Positions 1 through 11,965 of a stretch of DNA of 64,000 nucleotides are shown piece by piece. A model generated the notes under the pieces. It was not told the DNA's origin. It made no database searches and saw only the letters and a list, made by a program, of their open reading frames with translations. The first letter of the stretch is position 1, and every line of letters starts with the position of its first letter. This stretch comes from Paramecium sonneborni (Eukaryota > Ciliophora > Oligohymenophorea > Peniculida > Parameciidae). The position numbers and the translations under genes were made by a program. The stretch lies in NCBI GenBank assembly GCA_905182985.1, contig CAJJDN010000140.1:261108-325107 (forward strand). The letters run 5' to 3'.

Positions 1-3000
1 TTCTCAAGAGATACAATAATGGATAAATGGAGTGTAGATAATTTAAAGAAAACAAATTATTATGAATTAGAATTAGATTAAATTAATTGGTTGATGACTA
101 AAGAAATAGGCCAATAATTAATTACATCAGTTAAATAAACTAAAATTGAAATTCCAATTGTTTAACTCTTTCATTATGAATATTGTAATTTATTACCTGA
201 AGATAAATTTCAAGATCAAACTAATGATGATGAAAATTAAGAAATATTTTAAAGTATTAATGAAAATTGTCCTATCAATCCTTAAAATTTAGAAAATCAA
301 ATGTTTCATTCTTGCTATAATTTAAGTTAAAATGATGTTTTAGAAAAGATTGCTTTAAAAAAGAGTGAGTTTATCAAAGAATAAGGGAATTATTACTATA
401 AAAAAAAATGTTTACTTTAATTATATGATGGAACAAAAGAATAAGAGGATAAAAATTTAATAATAAAAATAGACAATCAATTTATATACTCTTAGGAAAA
501 GATTAAATCCATAGATAATGGTTTGTAAATTAAAATGCATCATTTAAATAATACTTAAGCAATATCAATTAAGAAGATTGATATTAATTTAAGTATAGAT
601 GAAATACTAGAGTTAATAGAAATATTTAAAATCGATCATTAGAGGAAGTCAATTAAAAGTATACCAAATTTAAATTTGATAACAATCCATTAACTTTAAT
701 TTAAGATTTTAATTCAAGAAACAGATTATGTTGATTTTTATTATTTACAATAGATCATTAAAAATGATCCTAATAGTAGTAGTGTTATTCATTAATAATA
801 GAAAATATCTTATTTTGCATTTAATATTATCGATTTCTAAGTATAATAATCAAGTTCTGGTTTAATAACCTTTGATTAGATTGAATGTTTAAAGATAGAA
901 TATGACAGAATAAAACAAATATTTAATAATGAGATAATTGCTGAAATAGGAGCATAGGAAAATTCTTAAACTTTGACTAGACCCATAATAAAACTTATGG
1001 ATACAGAAGAAATACGGGTGGCAATTCCTAAAGTTGAGATTTTCATCAATACATCTTCCATGGAATTTGCAAAAACATTATTAATTGTCTTAAAAGATTT
1101 TCAAAAAAGATCTAAAGAATTAACCAAAAGTAATAAGGAAAGTAAATAAATCATTAAATTGCTTTTTGATGAAATAATTATTAAAATCAATTTGGAATAA
1201 TAATCTAATACAAATTAAACAAGATTTATTGTACATGCATCAAAATTAGCAGTAGAAATGATTGGAAAAGATGAAGTTTTGTTAACTTTGTATAATTGTT
1301 TAGCTGTTGATTTAAGTTGGAATTGTAAAAAGCCTAAACAAGATATACCAATTTATGGTAGTCCAAATGAAGTCAAAACAAAAGATTAGCCTAATTAAAT
1401 AATACATTTTAGAAATTAAAAATATTAAGCAAATCAAGTTTTATTTTATAAATAAGAACGTTTTAATAGAGAAGAATTTAAGACTCTTTTATAAAATGAA
1501 ATGATAAAATCAGATCATAATATGGCATTTTAATATACTACTATCAAATTAAAGACTAATAGATACTTAAATCCAGATTGTTTAGATGTTTTATAAGGAA
1601 GAACGAATTTGGTTACATTAAAGATGAATAAAAATAAAAAAATGGAAATAAAATATTAGCATGGAATTATATAAATAGATGAGTAATTAATTGAAACAAC
1701 AACCACTATATTAGACTTAACCTAAAGATGGGAATAAATTTTGATTCCAAAATAAATTAATTTACAACAAAGTTAATCTAAATCTATTTTTACTTTGACA
1801 ATTTAAAACATATGGTTGAATTATTTACCAACATATAGAAAATCTACTTTGTTAAAATAATATTTATAGAAAAAAGAGGCAATTAAATCATTAATTGCTA
1901 TATAACCAGAATAATTGTATTATTCATGGATTAGAGTTTTAATTAGAATTAAGAGTGCAACTCTATCAAGTGATTTATAAGCTCATTTGAGTTCAGCATA
2001 AATTTATGTTAAAAGTACATCCAAAGATATAAAACATGCTAATTTAAGTTTTTTAAATCCCATTTTATTGGTTCCTCCAAAAAATGGACTTTTTGATGAG
2101 AATCGAAAATTTTCAGATGGATTTTAAATTGATAAAGATGAATAAGGTTTACTAAGATTACTTTGTTTTTAAAAATTATTTAAAATAAAAGGTGTAACAA
2201 TATCAGGAAAAACAATTAATATTGGTTAAATAAGTGGGAATTTAAAGAAAGATTCAATTATCAGTTTATGGGATATTACATCAATGACTTTAGAGAAGAT
2301 AAGAAAAATAATACCTGAATAGGTGAATAAAAATTAAATTAATGTTTAACAAGATGGTCATCAATACAATCCAAGTGAAAATTTAAATATTTTTGAGGAA
2401 GATGAAATTGAATTACCAACAATAGAAAATATTCCTAATGAGAAATAATTTGAGATTATTCTTAAACATCTTGAAATTAAATTAACAGTTGGTTAACATT
2501 TCCCTCCTGAAGTATTTAGTGATACAAATCCAATTAATACAGAATTTTAATAACATAATTAAGAATAGTATTATCTTGAACATTCAAATTAATTATAATT
2601 AGAAGAGTTTCCATAAATAAATGATTCATAATGTAGTTCTATTATTTTGAGTATGAAAGAATTAAAATTAATATGTTGTGGACCAACATAAAAAAACATA
2701 AATTAATTTTATTTAAAATTATTACACCTCGAAATAGCAGATAAAATTTATAGCTCTAAGTTTTCTAAAATTGTTGGAAAAGAACCTAGTCATGAAGAGT
2801 CAAATTTTGCAGAGATCTTTTATTAAATTGATAAAATTAATAACAAAATTGATTTGGAAGCATATATTGTTCCTTTAAGAGTGTGTATATCTGGAGCAGC
2901 TTTAGAATTTTTATAGGATATAATAAATAGTCATCAATAATTAAATCCAAAGGTTGATATGTTAAGTTAATTGAATGTATCAAATACTAAAGAATCAATA

Positions 3001-3712
3001 ATTGAATTCTGTGTATAGGAAGGATATTAAGTTACTTTCTAAAGAATTAGTGAAACAAGTACATTTAAATATTTATATAGAAAAATCGATAAAAGTAGGT
3101 TTTTTAAATATTGAGAGATTATATTGTTATATAACATTTGATGGAAGTGGTGTAAAAATGGATGGAAAGTTGAAAGGCTTAGTTAGATTAGCTTCTTATG
3201 ATAATCTATTTATTTTTTTAAAGAGGGCGTAAATTCATAATTTAGTGTTTGAGAATGAAACAGACTTCATTAAATTTATGTTTGAGCAATACTAATATCT
3301 CATTAGAAATGATTCTTAATTAATTTAAAAATTGATCACTTCCTTTAAAGCATTCCAAAATATTACAAATATTCTATTAGGGTATTAATGATATATATAT
3401 TAAGAATTCAAACAATGTTTATGACAATATTTAAATAAGGAATAGTAGCAGGAGTATGTTCAGGATCAATACCTTTGGCAAAAGCGTTAGGAGATGAGAT
3501 TGTTTATTTGGCAAAAAAGCCTATTGAAGTTTGCAGTACAATGAGTGAAGGAATTGGATTTAAAATGGCAAATGTTGTATTTAGTCCTATAGAAAGAGTT
3601 TTAGACTAATTTTCAATAATGGTATTTAAGTATATATCATTATTAGACTACAAGTGATAGAATTCCTAAAGAGTTTCTTAAAAAAAATAATGAAGATTAA
3701 ACTAATGCATGA
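1..3712 (+). CDS. ATG2: ATG2-like autophagy lipid-transfer protein, 5' end outside the window
   Basis: The frame is open from base 1 with TAA/TAG as Gln, giving 1,214 residues after removal of three introns (3013-3031, 19 nt; 3382-3404, 23 nt; 3622-3646, 25 nt), and ends at TGA 3710-3712. The first visible residues contain a DKWSVDNL segment like the one that follows the chorein N-terminus of ATG2 proteins, so probably only about 50 residues are missing. Near the C-terminus a YIVPLRVCISGAALEFL segment matches the ATG2 'LPLRL-DQDAL-FL' region, and the last part (ALGDEIVYLAKKPIEV) fits the Ala/Leu-rich ATG2 tail. ATG2 proteins move bulk phospholipid from the ER to growing autophagosomes. Frame changes near 3013 and 3382 are fully explained by GTA...AG introns, so the gene looks intact. 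VPS13 is the main alternative; the C-terminal match favours ATG2. Confidence 0.75.
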
Positions 3713-3764
3713 AAATTTTTAATTTTTAATTTTTTAATACTTTTTTATAATATATTAAATTAGT

Positions 3765-5459
3765 ATGTTTCGAGAATACTCATTACCTAATTATTACAAT
3801 CCTCAATAAAATCTATTTAAGAATGCTGGAATGTAAAGTGTAGATTTCTATGGAAATATTGGATATCCTAAACCAGAACACCCTGTTTTAATGTAATAAT
3901 AATACTATGACAATTATCAATACAATAAAATGTTTTCCTCTTAGGTCTTTACTCCTCATGTATAACCTATATTTATTGCTGGCCCTATTTATAAAAATGC
4001 ACCTATATTTTATGGTCCTTAAAATTTAAGTTAAAGTTTATTCTAACCAGTTGAAAAAAAAAGGTTTTAGAATTACAATTAACCTGATGAAATTATTGAA
4101 AATACGAATAGTTTAAACTTATAATCTAAATAATAATTAGATGAAAACATTAAAATTAGAAATCAAATTTTAAATGCATGGAATTTTATAGATGAATAAT
4201 AAAATGAAATTTAAAATTAAAGACATAGTCAGACTTATAGTGATAATAATACTAGATCTTAATAAAATTAGAATTTTGAAAAAAAACCTCCTAGAAAACA
4301 TGAATCAAAAAATAGTGTCAATTCTTTTAAGTCTTTTGAAGAAGAAAAACCAAAACCATCATAAAAACTATAACCTATCAAGGAAGAGAATGAATAACCT
4401 AAAACTATTTTTTCTACTTAAACATAATAGAAATCAAGAAAAAGAGGTAAAAGGAATTTAAAAATTATTTTAAAAGCTTTATCATTTATACTTATGTATT
4501 TCTTATAAATGAAGAGAACAATTTTGAAAAGAAAAAAAATATAGGTTAGTACTGAAATAGCAAATAAAGCTATGGCTGAAGGTAGTGATTGGATATTAAA
4601 ATTTGCTGAAAATGATTTAATGTAATTTTGGAGCAAAAAAGAATCATATAATTGGTTAGAAAATGATTAACTTTCAGATAAAGAAAAATCTAACAGAATT
4701 AGTAAAGTTAAACTTTTTATTTAAAAACTTTCTATTATTATATTTGAAAATTTAAAAGAATCTTGTTTTAATCCAGAGTTTTTTTCATTTTTAGCTTAAA
4801 TTACTTAAAATTTTTAATTCCCTCCAGATTAATATTTTTTTAATTTTGAAGTTTCAAGATTAGAATTTAATTCATTTGGAGCTATTAAAAATATTAAACT
4901 TGAATAATAAAAAATGGTACTAGCATTTTTTATCTTTATACGAATATTAGGATTTACAATTTTATATGCTCCATGGAGTTTAGGACTAAGCAATATTAAA
5001 AAAACAACAATTTTAGAAACAAATTCCTTAATTGTTGTTTCTGTTTTATAAGAATTAGTAATTGGAGAGTTTAGAGAACTTAAAGTCTTAGAAAATAATT
5101 AAAATCATTTAAGTAACGAATTAAAAATTAATCCTCGTCCACAAGGTCCATTAAAAGTATATAATAATAAATAAATTCTAAGATAATACCGGATCCAAAA
5201 ACATAACAGGAAAAATTATAATTCAAAACTTAACTTGAACCTTTGATACATCCTACTTATAAACTTGAGTAAATGAAAGATTTATTTGAAAAATAGATAG
5301 AGGTATTTCTATGTTTATAAAATTTAGTGGGTAGATAATATGAAGGATAAATTTGATCAAATATATGCATAATTAGTAAAAATAACAAATTCTTGGCATA
5401 GAAATAACAAAGTTTTAATAACAACTGGATTGAAGCAGAAAAAAAATTAAAGATTTTGA
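3765..5459 (+). CDS. unassigned protein with two candidate membrane segments
   Basis: I do not recognise this gene. It encodes 547 residues after removing introns 5157-5182 (26 nt) and 5303-5327 (25 nt), and starts 52 bp after the ATG2-like stop at the first ATG of the frame. The N-terminal 140 residues are rich in Asn, Gln, Tyr and Pro (MFREYSLPNYYNPQQNLFKN), followed by a charged Lys/Glu/Ser stretch. A hydrophobic segment follows a basic cluster (KRNLKIILKALSFILMYFL), and a second lies in the middle (MVLAFFIFIRILGFTILYAPW). The C-terminus is helical and charged (EWVDNMKDKFDQIYAQLVKI). Both introns are non-3n and restore a sensible frame, which supports a functional gene. The layout would suit a tail-anchored or organelle membrane protein, but that is inference. 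Its short spacing to the ATG2-like gene is ordinary for a compact ciliate genome and does not show shared function. Confidence 0.7.
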
Positions 5460-5593
5460 TATTGATATTGATATTGAATATATTGATAAGTTTCTTTTAA
5501 CCTTATAAACATATTTTTATAAAATAAAATATCCGAGAATTTAATATTCAATTTTATAATAATAAGTATAGGTTTAAATAATAAAGCAATAGT

Positions 5594-6275
5594 ATGCAAT
5601 TTTTTGATAAAGAATAATTAATTAAGTTAGGTATGCAGAATTTTAAAAATTGCGGTAAAGATTCAAGTTCTGATTGATATAAGAATTTATTTTGTAATTC
5701 TAATTATATCGATTAAATGAAAGCACGAGAGATGCTAGAAAGTTATTTAGATTGGCAAAATCTTTGAATGAAATATAAGCAATTATTGATAGATCTACAT
5801 AGAAATGTAAAACTACTTAAGATCATGTTGGTAAAGAATTAGCAATTTTATCAAGATTATGGTTTTTATTATATTGGTTATTTATAATTTATAAATTTAG
5901 ATTTTATGATAACTTAAGTGTATCATCATCAATAAATTTTTTAACAAAAGATTTTAAACCACATTAGAAAATAGCCATGACTTTTTGATTGGTTGCTATT
6001 CTAACAACTTTAGTTGATACTATCAGAATATTAATAATCAATTTCTATTTTATTTATCAACATAAAATAATAATAATCAAATATAATAGTTTATGAATTT
6101 GAGACATTAAAACTAAGTCCTGTATATGAATTTGATTAAAATACTTGAAAATCTTATGCCAGCAGGATAAGGATCAGAATTGTTTCTTAAAGTTTTAAAA
6201 ATTAATTTTAATAATGGTATAATTGGATTAGGAGGACTTATTTCAGGATTAATTGCTGCATATTAAGCATATTGA
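5594..6275 (+). pseudogene. PEX11: PEX11 peroxisome-proliferation protein, decayed
   Basis: PEX11 proteins shape and divide peroxisomal membranes. Removing a canonical 29-nt GTA...AAG intron (near 5655-5683) gives the PEX11 signature LNESTRDARKLFRLAKSLN, followed by a membrane-like stretch (LSRLWFLLYWLFIIYKF). In the next hydrophobic segment (KIAMTF-stop-LVAILTTLVDTIRIL) an in-frame TGA stands where plant PEX11 has Trp. About 100 bp later the frame shifts by one base, and the C-terminus NLIKILENLMPAGQGSE ... GIIGLGGLISGLIAAYQAY matches the PEX11 'GLIGLGGLISSLISCYQ' end. No GTA...AG intron explains either lesion. I therefore call a pseudogene; a sequencing error or a recoded TGA is less likely. 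A redundant intact copy elsewhere would be expected. Confidence 0.65.
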
Positions 6276-6379
6276 TAATTTAAGTTAAATTATCTAAATT
6301 TTTATTATTATTAATCATAATATATACTCCATTTTAATAAATAAGTCCGATTTAGAAATACATTCAGTTATATATGCAT

Positions 6380-7330
6380 AAATTTTGGTTTATATTTAAA
6401 TTTCATTTTGTTTTAAGATTAATATAGTATCAAATTAAAGTAAATAAAGTAGAAGAAATCAAAATGATTTATGAAAAACCTAAAGATTTTTTACTTATAA
6501 AAGATCCATTAGAAATTAACACACATCTAAACGAATAAATTAAATAAATCAACTTGAAAGATTAAAAGTAGATTTAATCATCAAATTAAAATAGAATAGA
6601 AAAGCTCTATTAGAAGAACAAACAGATTGTATAAAAAGAATAAAATTTTAATAAAATTAAATATTCAAAAAATAAACATAATAAAATAATTATATTATAA
6701 AGTAAAATGATCCTTAAATATCAAAAAGAAGAAGTAAAAGTGAAAATAATAAAATAGATTCATTATGTAAAATAAGACTATTGATAAAAGAAATTTAGGG
6801 ATAAAACTTATTAGCTATTTGTGGACATAATTATTTTTTAAGAGTTTTGAATTTTCTAATTCAAAAAATGTAATATGCTGATATTCATCCTAACTGCAAT
6901 TAAATAAATAAATATAATTAAAATGGTAAGAAAAAATTATTGAATAAATGTTTTCAATTTAGTAATGTTTGGATACAGTTCATAATTTGATATGTGTTTT
7001 ATTTCGGTAAAAAGTAAAAGATATCTTACATGTCCAAAATTCCTTAATATATTATAATCAGAAAATAGTGAATTTTTTTAATCTGCAATTCTATTCATAT
7101 GAAAAAGATAAGATTTATCACGTCTATGATATATTTATTGGTCAATTTTTGTTTTGGAATTGCTCATAATGTAAAATAAATGTTTTCATTAGAAATTTCG
7201 AACACTGTAATATATTTAATTATTTTAAAAAAATATAGTTATAATATTGTTTGCTAAATGATCTTAAATTGAAATATGTATGCTATAAATTAACAAAGAG
7301 TCTAAATGATATGATTATTTTTAATAAAAA
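6380..7330 (+). pseudogene. RBR/RING-type E3 ubiquitin ligase remnant
   Basis: A helical, Lys/Gln-rich frame (LERLKVDLIIKLKQNRKALL) leads into LCKIRLLIKEI ... LLAICGHNYFLRVLNFLIQ ... ADIHPNC, which lines up with the RING1 part of RBR ligases (CxxC ... CGHxxCxxCL ... HxxC). Several zinc ligands are lost (CxxC reads CKIR; CxxC after CGH reads FLRV). The N-terminal reading (starting about 6464) is one frame out from this part, with no GT...AG intron to join them. Downstream pieces in other frames keep Cys pairs (WNCSQCK near 7155; RYLTCPK near 7020). RBR ligases pass ubiquitin through a catalytic Cys; this copy could not fold its RING. It sits beside the decayed PEX11 copy on the same strand. 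Confidence 0.5.
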
Positions 7331-7507
7331 TTGATATATTTAGAAATGAAAATTAGTTTAGTAGATTAATTGATGTATATGAAATTAGAAAAATATAAAA
7401 TTATTGATATTAAATCTTATTTTGATGAAAAAATAAAAAATTGTAATAAAAAGAATACTTTTTTTTTTATAATTACTAATTTAATTGAATTTATAAGGAT
7501 TCATTAA

Positions 7508-7930
<423 letters not shown>

Positions 7931-8480
7931 TATTATTTATATTTTTATTTATTTTTTGAATTTGTATTATGAGGGGGGTTTTAAATCTCATATACTCAAT
8001 TATGATTGGCTGAAAAGGAATATTTAATAACAATATTAGACAATTAACTTAGTCTAAAATCAATTACATATCAATTATATTATATGTAATCAAACTATAT
8101 TATGATTTATAGACTTAATACATTAAACAATTCATACTCATAAATACCTTTAATTTTAACGAAAATAAAAATATATAATAGAATACTCCAAACATGAATT
8201 TTTATTGTATTATACAATTCAATTTACTTTAATTTTCATTTCTACATAAAGTTATCCATAAAGGTTGAAAATCATAAATTTAAATAAATAAGTCCTTCTC
8301 TATTTTTATATATATTAATTTAATCTTTAATCAAAATTTAAAGATTCTGATGTTTAGAATACACTCATTATGTATGTTTATTATGTATATCATTTAAATT
8401 AAGTAAATAGAGAAACAAAAAGTATTTGAAAAAAATAATTAGCGTGATAGTTTAATTAATTTTTTTATAATAATTATATA
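7931..8480. other. shared 5' region between divergent H3 and Tubby-like genes
   Basis: No gene is visible. The stretch is very AT-rich, with a G6 run close to the H3 start (about 7970-7977) as the only GC-rich spot. Promoters of both divergent genes must lie here, but no motif can be named with confidence. Confidence 0.5.
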
Positions 8481-9215
8481 ATGTTACCTTTACCTCTATA
8501 GACACGAAAGATGCCTAAATTAGAATAAATGGATTTAATTGAACAAGGTTTTGGATAAAATATGAGTTTATACTCTGAAATTCCTGTTTAATTGTAATAT
8601 TGTTAATTCCATAAGTATAATTAAAAAAAGGATGAATTCATGATTTTTAAAGAGGATTACTCAATTTACATGTATGCAAAAAAATAAAAAAATAATTGGT
8701 AAATTTACACAAGAGATCCTTCAGATTCATAATTTGATAAAGAGAATTTTGAATGGATATTAAAATTTGAAGGAGAGGATGTATTAAGTCTTTGGAAAAA
8801 GCCTAGTTAATTGATTTCAATAATAAAGATTATCCATTGCAATAATTATGGCGAATCATATAATCGAATTCGTTTATTGATAACAAATGGAAAGTTACAG
8901 AGCGTTCCTATAGCATTTGATTTAGACAATTATCCAAAAGATTGTGCTTATATATCAACAATTCCTCCAATATATAATTCAAAAAAAAGAGTATGGTATA
9001 TGTCGGATTCAGATAGAATGTAAAAAGCAAGCAAAAGGAATTTTTTATTAGGTTTGCATAACAATAAAAATGAAGAAAAACTACAGATTCTAAAAATGGG
9101 GAAGATCTAAACAGGAGTATTTATAGTAGATTTTAAAGAGCCTATAAGTTTAGTGATAGCTTTCAGTGTTGCTTTGGCTACATGTGAACTAAAATCAAGA
9201 ATAAAAAATTAATGA
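8481..9215 (+). CDS. Tubby-like C-terminal domain protein
   Basis: A single exon of 244 residues runs from the first ATG to TGA 9213-9215. The clearest family sign is the end (GVFIVDFKEPISLVIAFSVALATCELK), which matches the C-terminal Tubby helix pattern 'DFR-P-S-QAFAIALSSFDSK'. Before it lie short alternating strand-like segments (IYMYAKK, WQIYTRDP, RIRLLITNGK, IPPIYNSKKRVWYMSD) as expected for the 12-stranded Tubby barrel. Tubby domains bind phosphoinositides at membranes and in animals help deliver cargo to cilia, which would fit a ciliate, but a role here is inference. The domain is divergent; a different LURP/scramblase-like barrel of the same fold is the alternative. The stop is 29 bp from the end of the convergent kinase gene. 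Confidence 0.6.
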
Positions 9216-9244
9216 TGAAAACTATAAATATATTATACTAAAGA

Positions 9245-11714
9245 TCAATTTATAAGATAACAGAGTAACTTTTATAGTTCTATTTTATTGACAGGTTTAT
9301 TAATGAAATGAGACATGCCAACTTCATAACAGCCTTATCTTGTCTAACTATCAGTAAATGCAGTACAAGCAATAATTTTTGGTGAACCCATTTTATATTT
9401 ATTTAATATGGTTTTTGTTGTTACATAACCATCCATAATCGGCATATTGATATCCATAAATATAATACTATATAAACAATGAGCTTTTATATCAAAATAA
9501 AATTATTACCTTATTCTAGTTTTTTGATTGCTTCTAATCCATTGAATGCATGATCTGCATCTAAATTAAGAGATTTTAACATCAAAGATAAACCTAAAAT
9601 ATTAATCATTTCATCATCAACAATAAGAATTGTTTTGCATTTACAATCAGGCACATAAGGTTCACTTACTCCAATTGATTATTGTCTCAGTTCACGAATT
9701 ATATCACTAGGAGCATATGTAAATTTCACATTTTATATTTATAATCTTTTTTAATAATCTTCTTCATTCGTCTCTTCATTTACACTATCTGAATCTATCT
9801 TTGTGTACTAAATTTACATTCCTTAAAGACAGTCTTTTGTAGGTTATTTAATATATGTCTAATCTCTTATTAAATCTTCATGAAAACTTTTAACCTTTGG
9901 TACCATAAAAGTACTGAATCGTTTAGTTAATGGTTTCTTTAATCCACTTAAACTTAATTCAATTTATGATTGTTTTAAATCAACTATTACATTTTTAGCT
10001 ATTTTTAAAATTCCACTTTAATTATCTTATTAAGCAATTAAAGTAGAATTAATATTCAATTGTTCATTGATTATCTTAAATGTTACTTTTGTACCTTTTT
10101 CTTCTTAATTATTTGAAAATCGAATTCCTCCACCTTCTTCATATTTAAGATTAGAAAGACTCATTGCAATTTTATTACTTAAGTAACAACCTAATCCAAA
10201 GCCTGCTGTCTTTTTAGATATCTATTTTTCATTCTTATAATCTGTTTTAAGCATTTCAGTCAAAATGTCTAATTCTGATGTTGCTAATCCAACTCCTGTA
10301 TCAATAATCTCAAATTATATATATTTGTTTTGTTCAATTGATTTTACTATTAATTTTATACCACCTTTGAAAGTAAATTTTTAAGCATTTGAAATTAAAG
10401 TTATTAAGATTTGTTTAAGTCTTCTTCTATCTGTAAAGATTGTTTTTTCATTTAACAAAATATCATAGCTAATAGTTAATCCTTTTTATTATAAAGAATG
10501 ACAAAATATATTTGTTACTTCTTCGACAATTTCTATAATCTTTAATATTATCACATATATTTTACATCTAACTTTTCAAATTATAATTCCAACTTCTTTC
10601 CTAAAAGAGCATTAAAATCAATCATATCCAATACAAAATGATACATTATCATTCCTGTCGATTTTATAGGCTAAAAATAGGATTATAATTCTTAATTATT
10701 GTATTTATCTATTGCCACTTAAGCTAAAGCTAATAAATAATTTAAATTTGTTCCAAATTCATGCGACATAGTATTAAATATTTATTTTAAAATAGCATAT
10801 ATATAACTTCTTTTTAAATACTTATCTCTTTCTTCAACATCGTAAAAATGTATTTCAAAATCATTTTGATAAATTATTTTAATTAATTGATTTTCTATTT
10901 TTGGATGTGTATAGTCAATTACTTAAATAACCATAGGAATAGCATTATTTTTAACTAAGTCTAAAAAATATTTTAATGAAATTTAATTGCATTTTTATGG
11001 TAATAACTACTTTGATTTTGAGTCTATTTTATTAATTTATAGATCCTAAAGAAGACTTTATACTTCACCATCTAATAATTAATAAATAGCACTTTATTTC
11101 TAAAATTCCATAATGTTATATTGGTCATCTAAATGTAATAAAGTCACCTTTGGATCTATGATTCGCTCTTCAATATTTCTTGGAATAGAGCCATCATTAT
11201 TAACAATAGTATTATTCATTTTTGATGATACCATAATTTATGGTTTATTTTCTTCATTTTGAAGTTAATCTTGGAAAAGAAGACATTCCATTAACATTAT
11301 TGCAATCCCTACAAAAACACTTCTAATTATTTCTTGTATGTCTAAAGATGTTCCAAATATTAGTATAATAGAAAGAAAGACTAAATCATTAATTATTTAG
11401 ATTTTACCCAACCATTCTAATAATAACCATTTACTTAGTTTATTCTAAAGTTAAATGCGAACCACTATATGATAAACTGCTGTATAAAATTTAAACTGAG
11501 AATCTGGAATTAATACAAATATTATTAATGATTAGCATAAGAGCAATAATCTTTAAACTAAATCTGATTAATTCATCCTATTTAAAAGTAATAAGATTGC
11601 TAGTCCAAAAAGCTCAAGAGCTAATGCTATTACTTCTTTTGGTTCTTTATATTCTGTAAATCCTATGATTGTTGATATAGATTATGTCACTATCAGAATT
11701 ATTAATATTTTCAT
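9245..11714 (-). CDS. membrane hybrid sensor histidine kinase
   Basis: The gene encodes 805 residues after removing two 26-nt introns (10540-10565 and 9484-9509). The N-terminus has four to six hydrophobic segments (for example VIALALELFGLAILLLL and VFVGIAIMLMECLLF, residues about 1-150), so it is membrane-anchored. The dimerisation/phosphoacceptor box is MSHEFGTNLNYLLALAQ (His near residue 318). The ATPase domain has an N box (LITLISNAQKFT, about 431), G1 (DTGVG, about 462) and G2 (GFGLGCYLSNKIA, about 499). A receiver domain follows with acidic pair ILIVDDE (about 689), phospho-Asp MDINMPIMDG (about 734) and Lys in FINKPVN (about 792). It should autophosphorylate on His and relay phosphate to its own receiver Asp. 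The H box has Asn where most hybrid kinases have Pro (HEFxTPLN). The sensed signal is unknown. The ATG chosen lies 5 bp from the divergent CX9C gene, so a downstream start is possible. Confidence 0.9.
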
Positions 11715-11719
11715 TATTA

Positions 11720-11965
11720 ATGAGCAATACAACTAAATTAAAACCTAATAATCATTTATTAGCTTATGAGGCTGCAGAAGCAAAATGCAAAGAAAAGTAT
11801 CCTAAAATTGAAGTATTTAAACCATTTATACTTTAGGAATGCATGGATATTTCTAATTTACAAGTTGATATGAAATTATGCAAATAAATGTTAGAAAAAT
11901 TTTCAGAATGCTTTAATGTTCATAAACCAGCTGCATATATATAATTAGGAAAATAAAGAGAATGA
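11720..11965 (+). CDS. small Cys-rich (CX9C) protein
   Basis: A single exon encodes 81 residues and stops at TGA 11963-11965. It has four Cys; the last two form a CX9C spacing (CKQMLEKFSEC) inside predicted helix, and the first two are 17 residues apart (CKEKYP ... LQEC). Paired CX9C helices are typical of small intermembrane-space proteins imported by the Mia40 route, often respiratory-complex assembly factors. Only one true CX9C is present, so the family is not certain. The N-terminus (MSNTTKLKPNNHLLAYEAAE) has no signal peptide, as expected for that route. The start codon lies 5 bp from the kinase start on the other strand. Confidence 0.6.

Noticed and set aside
2990..3010. 16-nt intron GTATCAAATACTAAAG in the ATG2-like gene
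   Set aside because: The 19-nt intron at 3013-3031 gives the same frame change with a better protein join and a more normal length.
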